A DNA stretch of 64,000 nucleotides, taken from the NCBI GenBank assembly GCA_030544235.1, contig CM060474.1, forward strand, positions 3,879,898 to 3,943,897. The letters run 5' to 3'. Position 1 is the stretch's first letter. Every line of letters begins with the position of its first letter. Both the position numbers and the translations under genes were made by a program. Source of the stretch: Lepturacanthus savala (Eukaryota; Chordata; Actinopteri; Scombriformes; Trichiuridae). Positions 1 to 10,374 of this stretch are shown here, piece by piece. The notes under the pieces were generated by a model. The model did no database searches and was not told where the DNA came from. It saw only the letters and a program-made list of their open reading frames with translations.

Positions 1-389
1 TTTTGACTGAGACAAGTCGACGTTTTTCTACCTGCAGCATCAGTCGACCAAGTGAAAGTGTGTTGTTTCTCTTGAAAAAGTTGAAGCTGCGATCATCACT
101 TTATTCTCTTAAAGATGGTGTTGTGTTTCCTCTTCAGAGATGAGCTGAGGAACATGAGGAACAAACAGAAGATGATCTGCAGCCAGTGATTTTATCTGAA
201 TTCTGTTTCTTCCTCTGACATTTTTGCACCGATTAGATTCTTCACACATGCTCCAGAAAACTTTTTTGTGAAAAGTCTGAGTAAAGTCACTTTAAAATAC
301 TTTAAATAAACCATGTAGGTAAGTCTTATTTAAGTGGAAAATGCTTTAACTTTGCCATTTTCCAAATATCCTTCTTCAAATCTCCTTAA

Positions 390-712
390 CCCTCATGTTG
401 ACTTCGTTTCATGTTAATCAGTTTAGTGTTCCCGGTCAATTCATCCATCCATTAAGATTCATCATGAAACTATATCCATACAATCACTTCTTGTTGTGTT
501 ACATGATGTGTTACAACATAACTTCCTGTTACATTACAAACACTATATGTTTCTATTTGTTATTTATGGCCTGTTTGTATCATTGATTTGAACTTAAACA
601 TCTAAACAACAATTTGAACCCTAACAAACACAATTTCTGGATTATTTTGATTTTAAGAAAAAATCAAATGAAACATAGTCTACTGTTTATCACAGACTAC
701 TTTGAAACCCCA

Positions 713-806
<94 letters not shown>

Positions 807-1069
807 CTGTACCTGAGTTCAATTTCTTACATTAATTCTGGTCTCCTCCATTCATTTCTAATGATCAGATATTTTTGACCGGGAACACCAAGAGTGTACA
901 AAAGTTGAATAAAACACACAGAATTGTATGTGAATTAATACAATTTATTTTGTGTGCTGAAATCATCTTTATGGACATGAAATTTTAGATGAATCATCAA
1001 ACTAACCACAATTTGTCAGGGACAAAAACTTCCAAACAGTCAGATTTAACCGGGAACACAACATGAGGG
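390..1069. mobile_element. piggyBac-like non-autonomous element with TTAA target sites
   Basis: Ends are CCCTCATGTTG (390-400) and its exact complement CAACATGAGGG (1059-1069), each flanked by TTAA (386-389 and 1070-1073), the piggyBac target duplication. Subterminal words GTTCCCGGTCAA and TTGACCGGGAAC form a second inverted pair (about 428 and 874), with a third CCGGGAACAC near 1050. A GT microsatellite sits inside. No transposase was found. Confidence 0.78.
715..804. repeat. (GT)n microsatellite, about 90 bp
   Basis: An uninterrupted GT run inside the piggyBac-like element. Confidence 0.98.
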
Positions 1070-1073
1070 TTAA

Positions 1074-2025
1074 ATCCCCTCAGAATATCCACAATTTGCT
1101 TTTTGTTCTTCAAAAATGTATTTAGGAACCATAGATTTACAAAGTGTAGGAATCCGCAGGAAACACAGTTGTCTGACTGTGACATTGGTGTAGTTTCTGA
1201 AAATGATGCCATGCTGTAACATTCATCAGCTGGACACAAACAGGACTTCAAACAGTGAAACTGTTGCTGATAACAATGATCATTGTTCTGTGGTCACATG
1301 AAACCAGCTGCAGCCTGCAGACACTTGACCAGACTGGGCCTGATATTGAGTTTACTCTCAGCAGAACCTGAGCAGCCTGGTTGGTTCCGGGCTCTGAAGG
1401 AAGCCGTGAACTTTTTGATATTTATTAAAAATCTTTTCTGTCACTGGTCAGACTGAATCGTGGAGAAACGCTGTGGGCAGCTGCAGCGGCGGAGGAGCGG
1501 CGGATCGGTCGGGGGGGAAATCGGGGGTTGGTTACTTTTTGTACACTATTTATTTGATAAGTGCATCACCTGTTGTCCAAAAAAATGTGGCATCGTTTGA
1601 CGCTGATACTTGAATCTAATCAATGATTTCTCGGTTTACGTTGAAGCTTCAGTTTCTCTGCAGCAGCAGGAAGTTCTGTCCTCAGTATTAATATCAGCAG
1701 CATTTCTTAACAAACTAACAAAAAAATCCTTCATTCATTTGTAAATTGTGGGTTGTACATAAAAGAAATATTCATTTTTTGCTTGCTATTGTACAATGAT
1801 TTCTTTTTATGTGTCATCCAGCATGAGATGTTTATTTTTAGGACAACGCCTGTAAATACTGTAATTGTAATAATTTTAAGCACAAATGTAATACAGTTTT
1901 ATTGTGTTACTGCTGAGTGTGGCGTCGTTTTTCCACTTCAACACAGATCAGATTTATATATGACACTTTCATGTTCTACAAATCTATATAGAGGTTAAGT
2001 GATAAGCTGAAGGGAAGAGCATCAG
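1074..2025. other. No gene recognised; AT-rich DNA with a small GC-rich patch
   Basis: Nothing is identifiable except a GC-rich patch near 1480-1525 containing several GCGG and CGG words. Open frames are short and lack recognisable motifs. Confidence 0.5.
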
Positions 2026-2037
2026 ATGCAGGGAAAA

Positions 2038-2210
2038 GCTCCTGTTCCATTTCCTGTTCCTGTCATGTTCCCATCCTGTTCTTATTTCTGTTCCTGCTCC
2101 TGTACTTGTTTCTATTCCCCATCCTACTTCTGTTCCCTTCCTGTTTCTGTTCCTGCTCCCATTCCTTTCTTGTTCCTGTTTCTGTTTTGTTTTTCTGTTT
2201 TTTTTCTTTT
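2038..2210. repeat. Degenerate TGTTCC hexamer minisatellite, part 1
   Basis: Repeats of CTGTTCC/TGCTCC/TTGTTCC, pyrimidine-rich on the plus strand. Part 2 lies about 125 bp downstream. Confidence 0.8.
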
Positions 2211-2334
2211 TTATAGTGCAATCACAAATGCCAGGGGGATACAGACATTCAAAGGAAATAAAAGAATATTACATATTTATGGATAGAAGAATGAATGTAT
2301 TTATTACATAAAGAGAGCAAACATGGCAAGAGAT

Positions 2335-2397
2335 TTTGTTCCTGTTCTGCGTCCCGTTCATGTTCCTGTTCTTGTTCCTGTTCTGCATTCTGTACCT
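2335..2397. repeat. Degenerate TGTTCC hexamer minisatellite, part 2
   Basis: Repeats of GTTCCTGTTC continue after a non-repetitive gap of about 125 bp. Confidence 0.75.
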
Positions 2398-2699
2398 GAA
2401 GCACAGATCATTGCAGCTGTGATATTGAATATTGATCTAAATCATCATCACTTCCTCAGTCGTCTGCCGCTGGAAAAACTTCCGATAAAAAGCAGCTTCA
2501 CAAAACCTCAGAGATGAAGCTGATGATCCAATGAATTGATCTTTTTCTTCAGCTGAAAAAACACAAAACCACCTTTCATCCTGTCAGAGGAAAGAAAAGT
2601 AGATTTTCAAGTTTGTTATTTTAATACTTTGTCATCAGTGGCTTCAACTGATTCACTTGAAAATAAATAGAGGGAAAAAACAGAAGGAAAAGTTTTTAC

Positions 2700-3250
2700 A
2701 GCTATTGTTCTAATTAGAGATGTTGCTGCTAAAGTGACTCAGTGATTTTAAAGGATCTTTCCATCCTTCCTTTCTGGTTTTCATCTTGCCAGAGGTATAA
2801 AAAGTGCATTTTCTGTTGTGTGTTGAACCTGAACAGGAACGTGAACGCTTCATTTATTCGTCTCAGAAGCAGCAGCAGCAGCAGCCGCCGGTTGTTTCAG
2901 CTGATTACCTGCATTTCAATTTAGAATCATCTGAGGGAAAACTGAGGTAAAACATTTGGATTAAAGTTATTGCTCTAATTAGCGAGGTGCCTCTAAAGTG
3001 CCTGTGAAGTTTGTCGACAGTGATGCTTACATCACATTACAGAGTCTAATATCCAGGCCAATTAAGCTAATTGAATTTCCTTATCCAGAGACACAAAGAA
3101 AGAGAGAGAAACTCTTTGATTAGGCTCAAGCTGTTGAAAGTCCTTTAGTAGATGAAAACACTGGCAGTAGATGGAGATTACAGCCTCGTCAAATTAAAGG
3201 GAAGTGTGGGAGCGTGGGGAGACTTTTTGCTGCTAATGGCGACATGTGTC
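2700..3250. other. Possible conserved non-coding block with two homeodomain-type CTAATTAG cores
   Basis: CTAATTAG occurs in two related contexts (2704-2739 and 2969-3003), both followed by a CTAAAGTG word. The segment up to about 3250 is non-repetitive, with further AATTAAGCTAATT-type sites. Conservation is inferred from appearance only. Confidence 0.3.
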
Positions 3251-3338
3251 ATGTGTCGTTACGGCTCAGCTGAACCTGGATCCTGCTGCTCATCATTAGT
3301 CTGCTGTCTGTGGCACAGATGATGCAACATGATGGGAC

Positions 3339-4130
3339 TCTGTCCTCTGTCCTTGTCTCCTGTCCTCCATGCTTTGTCCTCCGTCATCCTCCCTCTGTCG
3401 TCCATTCTGACCCCTGTCCTATAACCTCCATCTTCTGTCTTCCATCCTCTGCCCTCCGTCCACTGCCCTCTGACCTCTGTCATTCGTCCTCTGTCCTATA
3501 ACCTCCATCCTCTGTCCTCCATCCTCTGACCTCCATCCTCTGTCCTCCGCTCTGTGCCCTTTGTACTGTCCTCTGTCCAATAACCTCTCTGTCCTTTATC
3601 CTCCGTCCACTGTCCTGTGTCCCTTGTCTCCCAGCCTCTATGCTTTGTCCTCCATCATCCTCCCTCTGTCATCCATTTTGTCCTCTGTCCTCTAACCTCC
3701 ATCCTCCGTCCTCCATCCACTGCCCTCTGTCTTCTGTCCTCCTCCCTCTGACCTGTCCTATAACCTCTGTTGTCCATCCTGTCCTTTGTCCTATAACTTC
3801 TGTCCTCTGCTGTGTGTCCTCTAAACTGTCTTCTGTCCTATAACCTCTGTCTTTCATCATCCTCCCTCAGTCCTCTGCTCAGTGTCCTTTGTAGTGTCCT
3901 CTGTCTTCCATCCTCCGTCCACACCCCTCTGTTTTATAATCTCCAACCTCGGTCACCCGTCCCGTTTTCCATCGTCTACCCTGTCCTATATCCTCCTCCT
4001 GTCTTCTATTCCATAACCTCCATCCACTGTCCTGTCTTTCATCCTTTGTCCACTGTCCTCTATCGTATAATCTCTATCCTCCATCCTCCGTCCATCCACC
4101 CTCTTCCCTCTGTCCTCTGTTCTCCATCAT
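3339..4130. repeat. Pyrimidine-rich degenerate minisatellite (TCCTCTG/TCCTCCA words), about 790 bp
   Basis: The plus strand is built almost wholly from TCCTCTG, TCCTCCATCC, CTATAACCTC and variants. It is strongly purine-poor, so long runs of open frame on both strands are artefacts of composition. Confidence 0.9.
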
Positions 4131-4156
4131 AAGAATGTGGCAGAGACATAGATTTC

Positions 4157-4182
4157 TACACTTTGTGATGTCACAAAGTGTA
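4157..4182. repeat. Near-perfect palindrome (12-bp arms, 2-nt spacer)
   Basis: TACACTTTGTGA, then TG, then TCACAAAGTGTA, directly after the pyrimidine-rich minisatellite. Confidence 0.95.
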
Positions 4183-4189
4183 AGAAGCT

Positions 4190-5400
4190 GCAGAGAAGAT
4201 CCAGCAGATAGACACTGGGCTGATGCCTGAGTCTTTGATTTCTAGTTCACTGGAGAAAATCCCTAAAATATGGTTTAACATCCATAAACCTTTACTGACA
4301 TTTTAAAAAGTAGCTTCATTAATTTGACAAGACATGTGCAGCATTTAGAAAAGCAAAATGTTTTCAGGCGCTCACTTAAGGGGGTTTGTTTTGACTTTTT
4401 CTAAACAGAAACTGTTTTTCTTCTCCTCTGTTTATTATAGTCATGTGTATCACAGCGCCACCTACTGTCCAAATTACACTCTACATGTATTTTATTGGTG
4501 GAAACTTTAAAAAGTTTAAAATTCACTTGAGAAGTAGACAGAAACAGAACTAATGTTACGGTTGAATATCTAATTTAGGTCATTTTGTAAAGATGTGCTG
4601 CGTGAAAAAGTGAAAACAAAAAAAATCTCAGCGTATAGTTCTATTTAAATCCCAATATAAATAAATAGATCGAATTTCAACATTTAATTGACAGAACCAA
4701 TTTAAGAACAATTTAAGAAGGTCTCTGACAATCTAAGAACAAAATAATCTATTATCTAATATTTAAACATAAAAGAATAAAAACAATACTTAACAGCCAT
4801 CCCACACAAAGCACAATAACAATGAGATATGAAAAATAGTAATATTAATAACACTCTATATCTCCATCTCAACCAAACTAAAGAAAAAAATAGGCTACTT
4901 AATTGTGAACATGAACAGAAAGCGCGTGGCGGCACCATGTTCTACTTTGAGCTGCAGGCAGGTTGCCCTGGTTACATGTGTCCAAACGTGATAAAAGAGA
5001 TGAGATAAGGGACGAATGTCCAGGGAGTTCAGAAACTCTATGTGGGCATGTATGAGTGAAAGGTATGGGAGCTTTTTCTGTGTCATGGTGCTGTGCATCC
5101 ATGTCTTAGAAAAGACACAAGGTTGTGAAGGTGGGTTTAGACGAGGCCACAGAGATGGGTGGGTATACAGCCCTTGCTGCAGCCATGAATGGAGCAAACA
5201 TTGACATCATAACTTCCTTAAACCTGCATGTTTAGGTCTAAAAATAATTCAATCCAAATACACATAATGACCTAAATGTGTCAAAATCACAAAATATTGA
5301 TAAACAATTTATAAATTGTGCAATTTTTTTTCATAGATTAAAAAAAATCTCCCTCTTGCCACTAGGGGTGCTGCAGCACCCCCACTTCCTGCAGCCATGC
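4190..5400. other. No gene recognised; unassigned AT-rich DNA
   Basis: Short open frames overlap on both strands at 4895-5204, but no domain is recognisable. They may derive from an old mobile element. Confidence 0.45.
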
Positions 5401-5401
5401 T

Positions 5402-5939
5402 CAGGGATGTCAAACATGTGGCCTGGGAGCCAGAAGCGGTCTGCTAAAGGATCCAATCCTGGACGATTGTACAAAATGTGATTTTAAAAAAAAGCAGCAG
5501 TTTCTGTTTCATCACAGAAATGTAAAGTCAGTGAGATTCTTTCAGGGCTCAAGGGATCAAATATTGACAGCTTTGATTTGTAAATGTTTTTAAGGCAGAC
5601 GATAACTTCACCTGCTGCTTATAAAAAATGAAATATTGTTCACTGACTAAATGCTTTGAATTGAAATGCAACAGTAAACTGGCTGAATATGGAATAACTG
5701 AGACATCTTATTGTTGTCAACAGGAACAGGACGTTAAATTACACATGTCACTCATGTCATCTCTCCTATTTTGTAAATTGAAGGTTAATTAAGTGTGTAA
5801 ATATTTAGAATATTTTTCTTTACATAAAAAGGAGAAATGTTTTAGTTATCCTATTTATATGTTTATTTCTACTGGTCTGGCCCCCTGGGGATCAAACTGC
5901 CTGCTGTGGCCCATGAACTAAATGGAGTTTGACACCCTG
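5402..5939. mobile_element. hAT (Charlie-like) non-autonomous element
   Basis: The left end CAGGGATGTCAAACATG matches the right end, which inverted reads CAGGGTGTCAAACTCC. Both are followed inward by GGCC-containing segments (TGTGGCC / ATGGGCC), typical of teleost hAT elements. No transposase frame is present. A matching 8-bp target duplication was not visible. Confidence 0.65.
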
Positions 5940-7075
5940 GATCTAACTGAATGATGCTTTATTCATATAATCTGACCTTTAATTTAACTTCTTGTTACCG
6001 TGACATTAGCATTTTACAGAACAGAACAGAGCAGTGACGTGAACGTTTGATCTGTCTACTGACGTCCAGCTGAATTCAGCCTCCTCTGGCTCTTATAGAG
6101 AAAATTCCTCCACATAAACTCTGTTCCACTAAAGGGAAGCGGGCGGCAGAACCGGGAGGCAGAAGACTGTTTTATTTAAGACTCTTTATTACAATATCAG
6201 CCTCTCACAGTTCACTGGGGCCTCCTCCTCCTCATGAGAAGAGGGTAAAAATATCAAAGTAGCTGAAACCCTGAGAAAAGTCAAAAACAACCACTGTGCC
6301 TTGTCCCTGCAGCTACAGCGAGCTGAGCAAGCACAAAGAAAAGCAGCAGCCCAACTCTCCCACATTAGGTCTGAGTCATTAGGAGCATTTAGAAGAAGCA
6401 TTAGCTGCCAGGCTGCGTATCGTTAGCATCTTCATCCCCGTGTTACGCTGACCCTGGAGTTAGCGCTGGCTGCGCAGTTAGCCCTACTCTCCGCTGCCAA
6501 ACGGCTCCAGGGGCAAAAATAATGATCTTTACAGACATGCCAATGCTATCTGGACCAGATAACACTGCTTTAATGACTCCTTATCCTTTGGCCCTTTCAA
6601 GGAGATGGGCGCCCTGGCAAATATATTCCCGCTGTTGGGTCATTAGCTCTTTATTGCAGGGATAATGGACTTTTGTATTTTTGGTCTGATTTGCGTGTTC
6701 GACCCAGCCGACCCTGAGAAGAATTAGTCGGCCTCAGTAAACAAGGCTGAACGCTCAGGTCTCACAGGCTGGTAACAAAAACCCACTGTGACACCATGAC
6801 ACAGCGAAAACTGGACGAGACATCATGGGAAGACGTGTAATTATCTGGGTAATGATGATTTGTGCCAGAGTTTTCTGGTAGTTATGTAGATGTCGTCCGT
6901 GTTTGTGATTTGTGTCCAATGTTAAACCACTAAACTCACGCTGCTGCTGTTCAGGAAACCACTGTTACAACCAGGCTGAATACTGGAGATCAGTTATTCA
7001 AAAGCACTGAAAGACCGAAATCTTGGGGGGCACTCTGATGAATGTTAAATAAACACACAAGTGCTGCTAAACAAC
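5940..7075. other. No exon found; 6430-6800 looks like conserved non-coding DNA
   Basis: Between about 6430 and 6800 the sequence is complex, non-repetitive and moderately GC-rich, with a GATAA, a TTATTGCAGGGATAATGG segment and no usable frame. This is how vertebrate developmental enhancers often look. No other feature was seen. Confidence 0.3.
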
Positions 7076-7385
7076 AATGGTTTCTTAATTGTTGAAAAAT
7101 TATGACACCCTACCCTTATTCCTCAAGTAGTTTGGTTCAGATGCTGTTTTTCAGTGGGCGGGGCCAGTGGCTAACGGCTAATGCTACTATCTTTTTAGCT
7201 AGTAACTACGTGGAAGAAACCAATCGAACTAATATGTAGAAGCCAGGAACATACCACTTGTTCATCAGTTTGTCTGAAATCAGCCTCTTTTTTAACAGTC
7301 TGCTGGTTAAGATCAGAACTAGTAATCATTAACGAGCTCTAATGATGTAAGTTACCGTAGCAACAGCAACTAGGGGGAGGGAACA
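7076..7385 (+). repeat. Unclassified dispersed repeat, copy 1 (inverted partner at 22.4-22.6 kb)
   Basis: Shared words with the complement of 22368-22648 include TTTCTTAATTGTT, CTACGTGGAAGAAACCAAT, AATATGTAGAAGCCAG, GTCTGCTGGTTAAGATCAG, GAGCTCTAATGATGTAAGTT and CTAGGGGGAGGGA, in the same order. No coding frame or terminal repeat was recognised. Confidence 0.8.
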
Positions 7386-7534
7386 GGAAGAAGAGTAGAG
7401 AGAGGGGGACGTGAGTGATTTTACTAGTTTTTACTTAATTCATTTTTCATCTCATTTGTGTTACGTATAACTATGAATAAATAAATCACATCACCATAAC
7501 TACTATTATTAGTTTTAATAATTTTGTTTTATCT

Positions 7535-7633
7535 GATAGGCTGGTGACCATCTGGGGTGTATCCCTGCGCTGGGATTGGCTCCAGAAGATCATGTGACCC
7601 TAATGAATAAGCGGGTATAGAAGACGAATGACT
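7535..7633 (+). mobile_element. 3' fragment of a tRNA-derived SINE
   Basis: GATAGGCTGGTGACCATCTG through GAATAAGCGGGTATAGAAG matches the 3' third of the full copy at 41955-42283. The tRNA-like head is absent. Confidence 0.8.
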
Positions 7634-7639
7634 GACTTA

Positions 7640-9230
7640 CTTTATTTTAACTTGTTTAAAACATTTAAACATGCTGAGGGCTCAAACAAGGCAAATTGTA
7701 AAGAGAGAGAGAGAGAGAAAAGAGGATAGCACCAGATTATTATGGTAGTATAGTATTTTTTTATGTCCCCTCCAGAAATTATTCTCTGAAAATGTATTTT
7801 TTATTGTCCTCCATCAATGAAATTGGATTCTCGCCCCTGTTCACATTGACATCTGATCAGGGACCAAACTGAAAAGATGTTTGTGTAAAAATAAGGAAAA
7901 GCTGTGAGAGTTTGAGAAACTGAGTTTTTAACTGAAAGTTTTTTAACAATGTGAGTGTTTTCAATTGGGTGTTATTTAACTGAGTTCTTAAAGGAGTATT
8001 TTAACAGCAGGTCAGAGTTTTTAACAAGGTTTAGTATAACTACAGCTGTAGAAATGTCTCTCATCAGCAGATGGTATCGCCCAGATCCATTCCAACCTGT
8101 ATCTAACAGCTGAAGTGACTGTGATGTGATTAAACTTATTATTTGTCTAATTTATCAGACAATTATCATCAACACTCAATAACCAATAACATCAATCATC
8201 TTCAATAAAAGTCGCAGGTGATTTTTTTCTGTTTTTTATTTTGGATCCAACGACCTGAGAAAAACAATCAGCAGTTTATTGATTGTGCCGTTTGCATCTG
8301 AAAACCTATGTTCCAGCACTAATGTGACCTGGGCCCTGATCGCCTATTCAGAGAACACATGAGGTGAGATATCAGCACGTTGACGGATCTGCCTGTCATT
8401 AGGGGGCGGGGCTACGGGCCAGCGCTCGCTGTGATGCAGGATCCGGCTTCTTGGCTCGATGAAATCGTCCGTTTGATGTAGCAGCGTAACTTCTACCAGA
8501 TGCTTCAGTAGAACAGCTCAACCATGCAGGGAAATTACTGCCACACACACACACACACACACATACACACACACACACTTTTAGTGATGAAAGTGGCCTC
8601 TCGTCGTCCTACAGAAATATTAATGTGCTGGTGTCAGTCCCGTCGAATCAAACACTGAGGAGTCGTTTGTTTGTTCAGATGTGATTTATGTTGAATCAAA
8701 AGAAACAGACAAAGCCGTCGTGTGTTTACTGATCCAGCTGCAAATCAAACATCAGCCTGGTCACGCTGCGTTCAGGAGCAGTGAAGGGGGGGTCGTGCTG
8801 CGTTCAGGAACAGCATGGGGGGGGACAACATCTTTCTCCCAGTTAGTAACACAGATCTTTAGATTTTTTCTTTAGATGCAGCCCACAGGGGAAATGCCGT
8901 AACCCCCCATCCTCCCTCCCCCCTCTGTCTTTGACCCTGTGAGTTTACGACGCTCGATGTTTCCATGTGACCTAATCTCAAACAAATTGGAAAAATGATT
9001 GTCATCTGCAGGGGGCGGAGCAACAATAACCTTCACAGAACCTGAAGCAGATTATTCAGAAGGCAATTTTTGTCTGTTGCCAAACCACACAAATCGTTTG
9101 GTGGACTGAAACACACTGAAACGACTTATTTTGCTGTGAGAAAATGCTGAAAAGAGACTATCAATTCAAACAGCTTCATTAACAGGACCTTAGTTCACAC
9201 TTTATCTCTCAGTTACTCTGTCTGTCTCTC
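7640..9230. other. No gene recognised; CA microsatellite and a GC-rich patch
   Basis: The stretch contains a CA microsatellite (8542-8578) and a CpG-containing patch at about 8380-8470 with GGGGGCGGGGC and CCAGCGCTCGC. The patch could be a regulatory element, but no exon was recognised. Confidence 0.4.
8542..8578. repeat. (CA)n microsatellite
   Basis: A CA run with one TA interruption. Confidence 0.97.
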
Positions 9231-9232
9231 TC

Positions 9233-9350
9233 ACTTGTACGATGTGAGGGTCTAAGGACAGGGGATGTTGTGTTGTACAAACTGTAAAGCCCATTGGGGC
9301 AAATCTGTGATTTTGGGCTATACAAATAAAATTGAATTGAATTGAATTAA
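9233..9350 (+). mobile_element. 3' end of an L2-type LINE with AATTG tail
   Basis: GTCTAAGGACAGGGGATG, TGTAAAGCCCATTGGGGC and GGGCTATACAAATAAAATTG, then GAATT repeats, match the 3' end of the LINE at 40640-40718. Only the terminal untranslated tail survives (5' truncation). Confidence 0.75.
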
Positions 9351-10214
9351 AAAGCAAGGTGTCACCTATATATTAAAGGGTTAATTTAATAAATTCTCAT
9401 TGTATAAAAAATAGCCAGAGCATCCCAACACTAAGATACACATGCTTACACACACTTTTCCATTCCACCATTTAGTTAAATATCATTCATTATTTATTGT
9501 GTTTTGTTTTTCTCTTGTCGAATAAAGGTTTTCAGTTCCTACCTCTTTAATTTTCAAGAACGAATGATCCTCCTCTGCTTTCAACTCCAAATCTTTCAAT
9601 ATTCACCAGTTATTGATGAGATAATCTTGGTTATATTTCATTAAATTAATTATTAATCAGTTCCAAACTGATAGTTTAGTATAATTTATGAAGCTGAATC
9701 AGAGAATTGTCTCATTTCCTCTTGTTGAAGAGGTGATGCCCCATTTTTGGATTTAATTAATTAAATCTGATGATTTTAATGATAAATTAATTATTTCTGA
9801 TAATTATTCCTCCTGATAGACAATTTAATCACCCACAGGTGATGCTGACATTTTATTTGATTCTCACTATTAATCATTTATATATGATGGTTATTATAAA
9901 ACTAAATAATGATCAGCAAACAGTGATTCAGCTTCTATCGTTGAGCTTAACTCATTCTCCTCAAGCAATAACTTTATTAGGAATAAAAGAAAAAAAACAC
10001 AATAATCAGCCTTGTTGCTGAGCAGATTTTGATTCAGTAGAAACATGTGTAATTCAGGACTCATTAAAAATTCAGGGAATTTTGAGCTGATCATATGTGA
10101 CTATAACAGTAAATAAACTGAATTAGAACAACACTAAAAAGAAAACGGCTACATTATGAAGCAGTGACTTTATTTCAGTATAAGACATGTGTGTCCTGAA
10201 TATTATATAATATC
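9351..10214. other. No gene recognised; AT-rich DNA
   Basis: TAATTAAT-rich sequence with only short frames that lack recognisable motifs. Confidence 0.45.
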
Positions 10215-10374
10215 ATATAGGGTGATATTAGGTAAAATGGGCCATATAAGGTTTAGGGATTCCAGCTCCTTTAGAATGCTCTAATTAGAGCCAATGATTA
10301 AAAGGGATTTCAAACTGTTGACATAACTGCTTGACATGAAACAGATGGTTTGATTACCTGATATCACCCTATAT
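10215..10374. mobile_element. 160-bp MITE with 21-bp inverted ends
   Basis: The left end ATATAGGGTGATATTAGGTA (10215 on) pairs with the right end 10354-10374, with one mismatch in 21. The inner part (AATTAGAGCCAATG...TTTCAAACTG) is related, inverted, to 19925-19958. The terminal ATAT could include a TA-type target site. There is no coding capacity. Confidence 0.7.

Noticed and set aside
614..835. Poly-Cys-Val protein across the GT tract
   Set aside because: Dinucleotide-repeat artefact. The same applies at 18643-18888 and 21960-22234.
1480..1525. GC-rich patch as a gene promoter
   Set aside because: Only about 45 bp, with no donor or exon downstream.
2026..2286. 86-codon frame in the TGTTCC repeat
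   Set aside because: Low-complexity frame from a hexamer minisatellite.
3640..4132. Overlapping frames on both strands at 3259-4132
   Set aside because: The pyrimidine-biased minisatellite lacks stop codons by composition; no protein family resemblance.
5016..5204. 62-codon frame with Cys-rich end
   Set aside because: Frames overlap on both strands and no family is recognisable; cannot be supported as coding.
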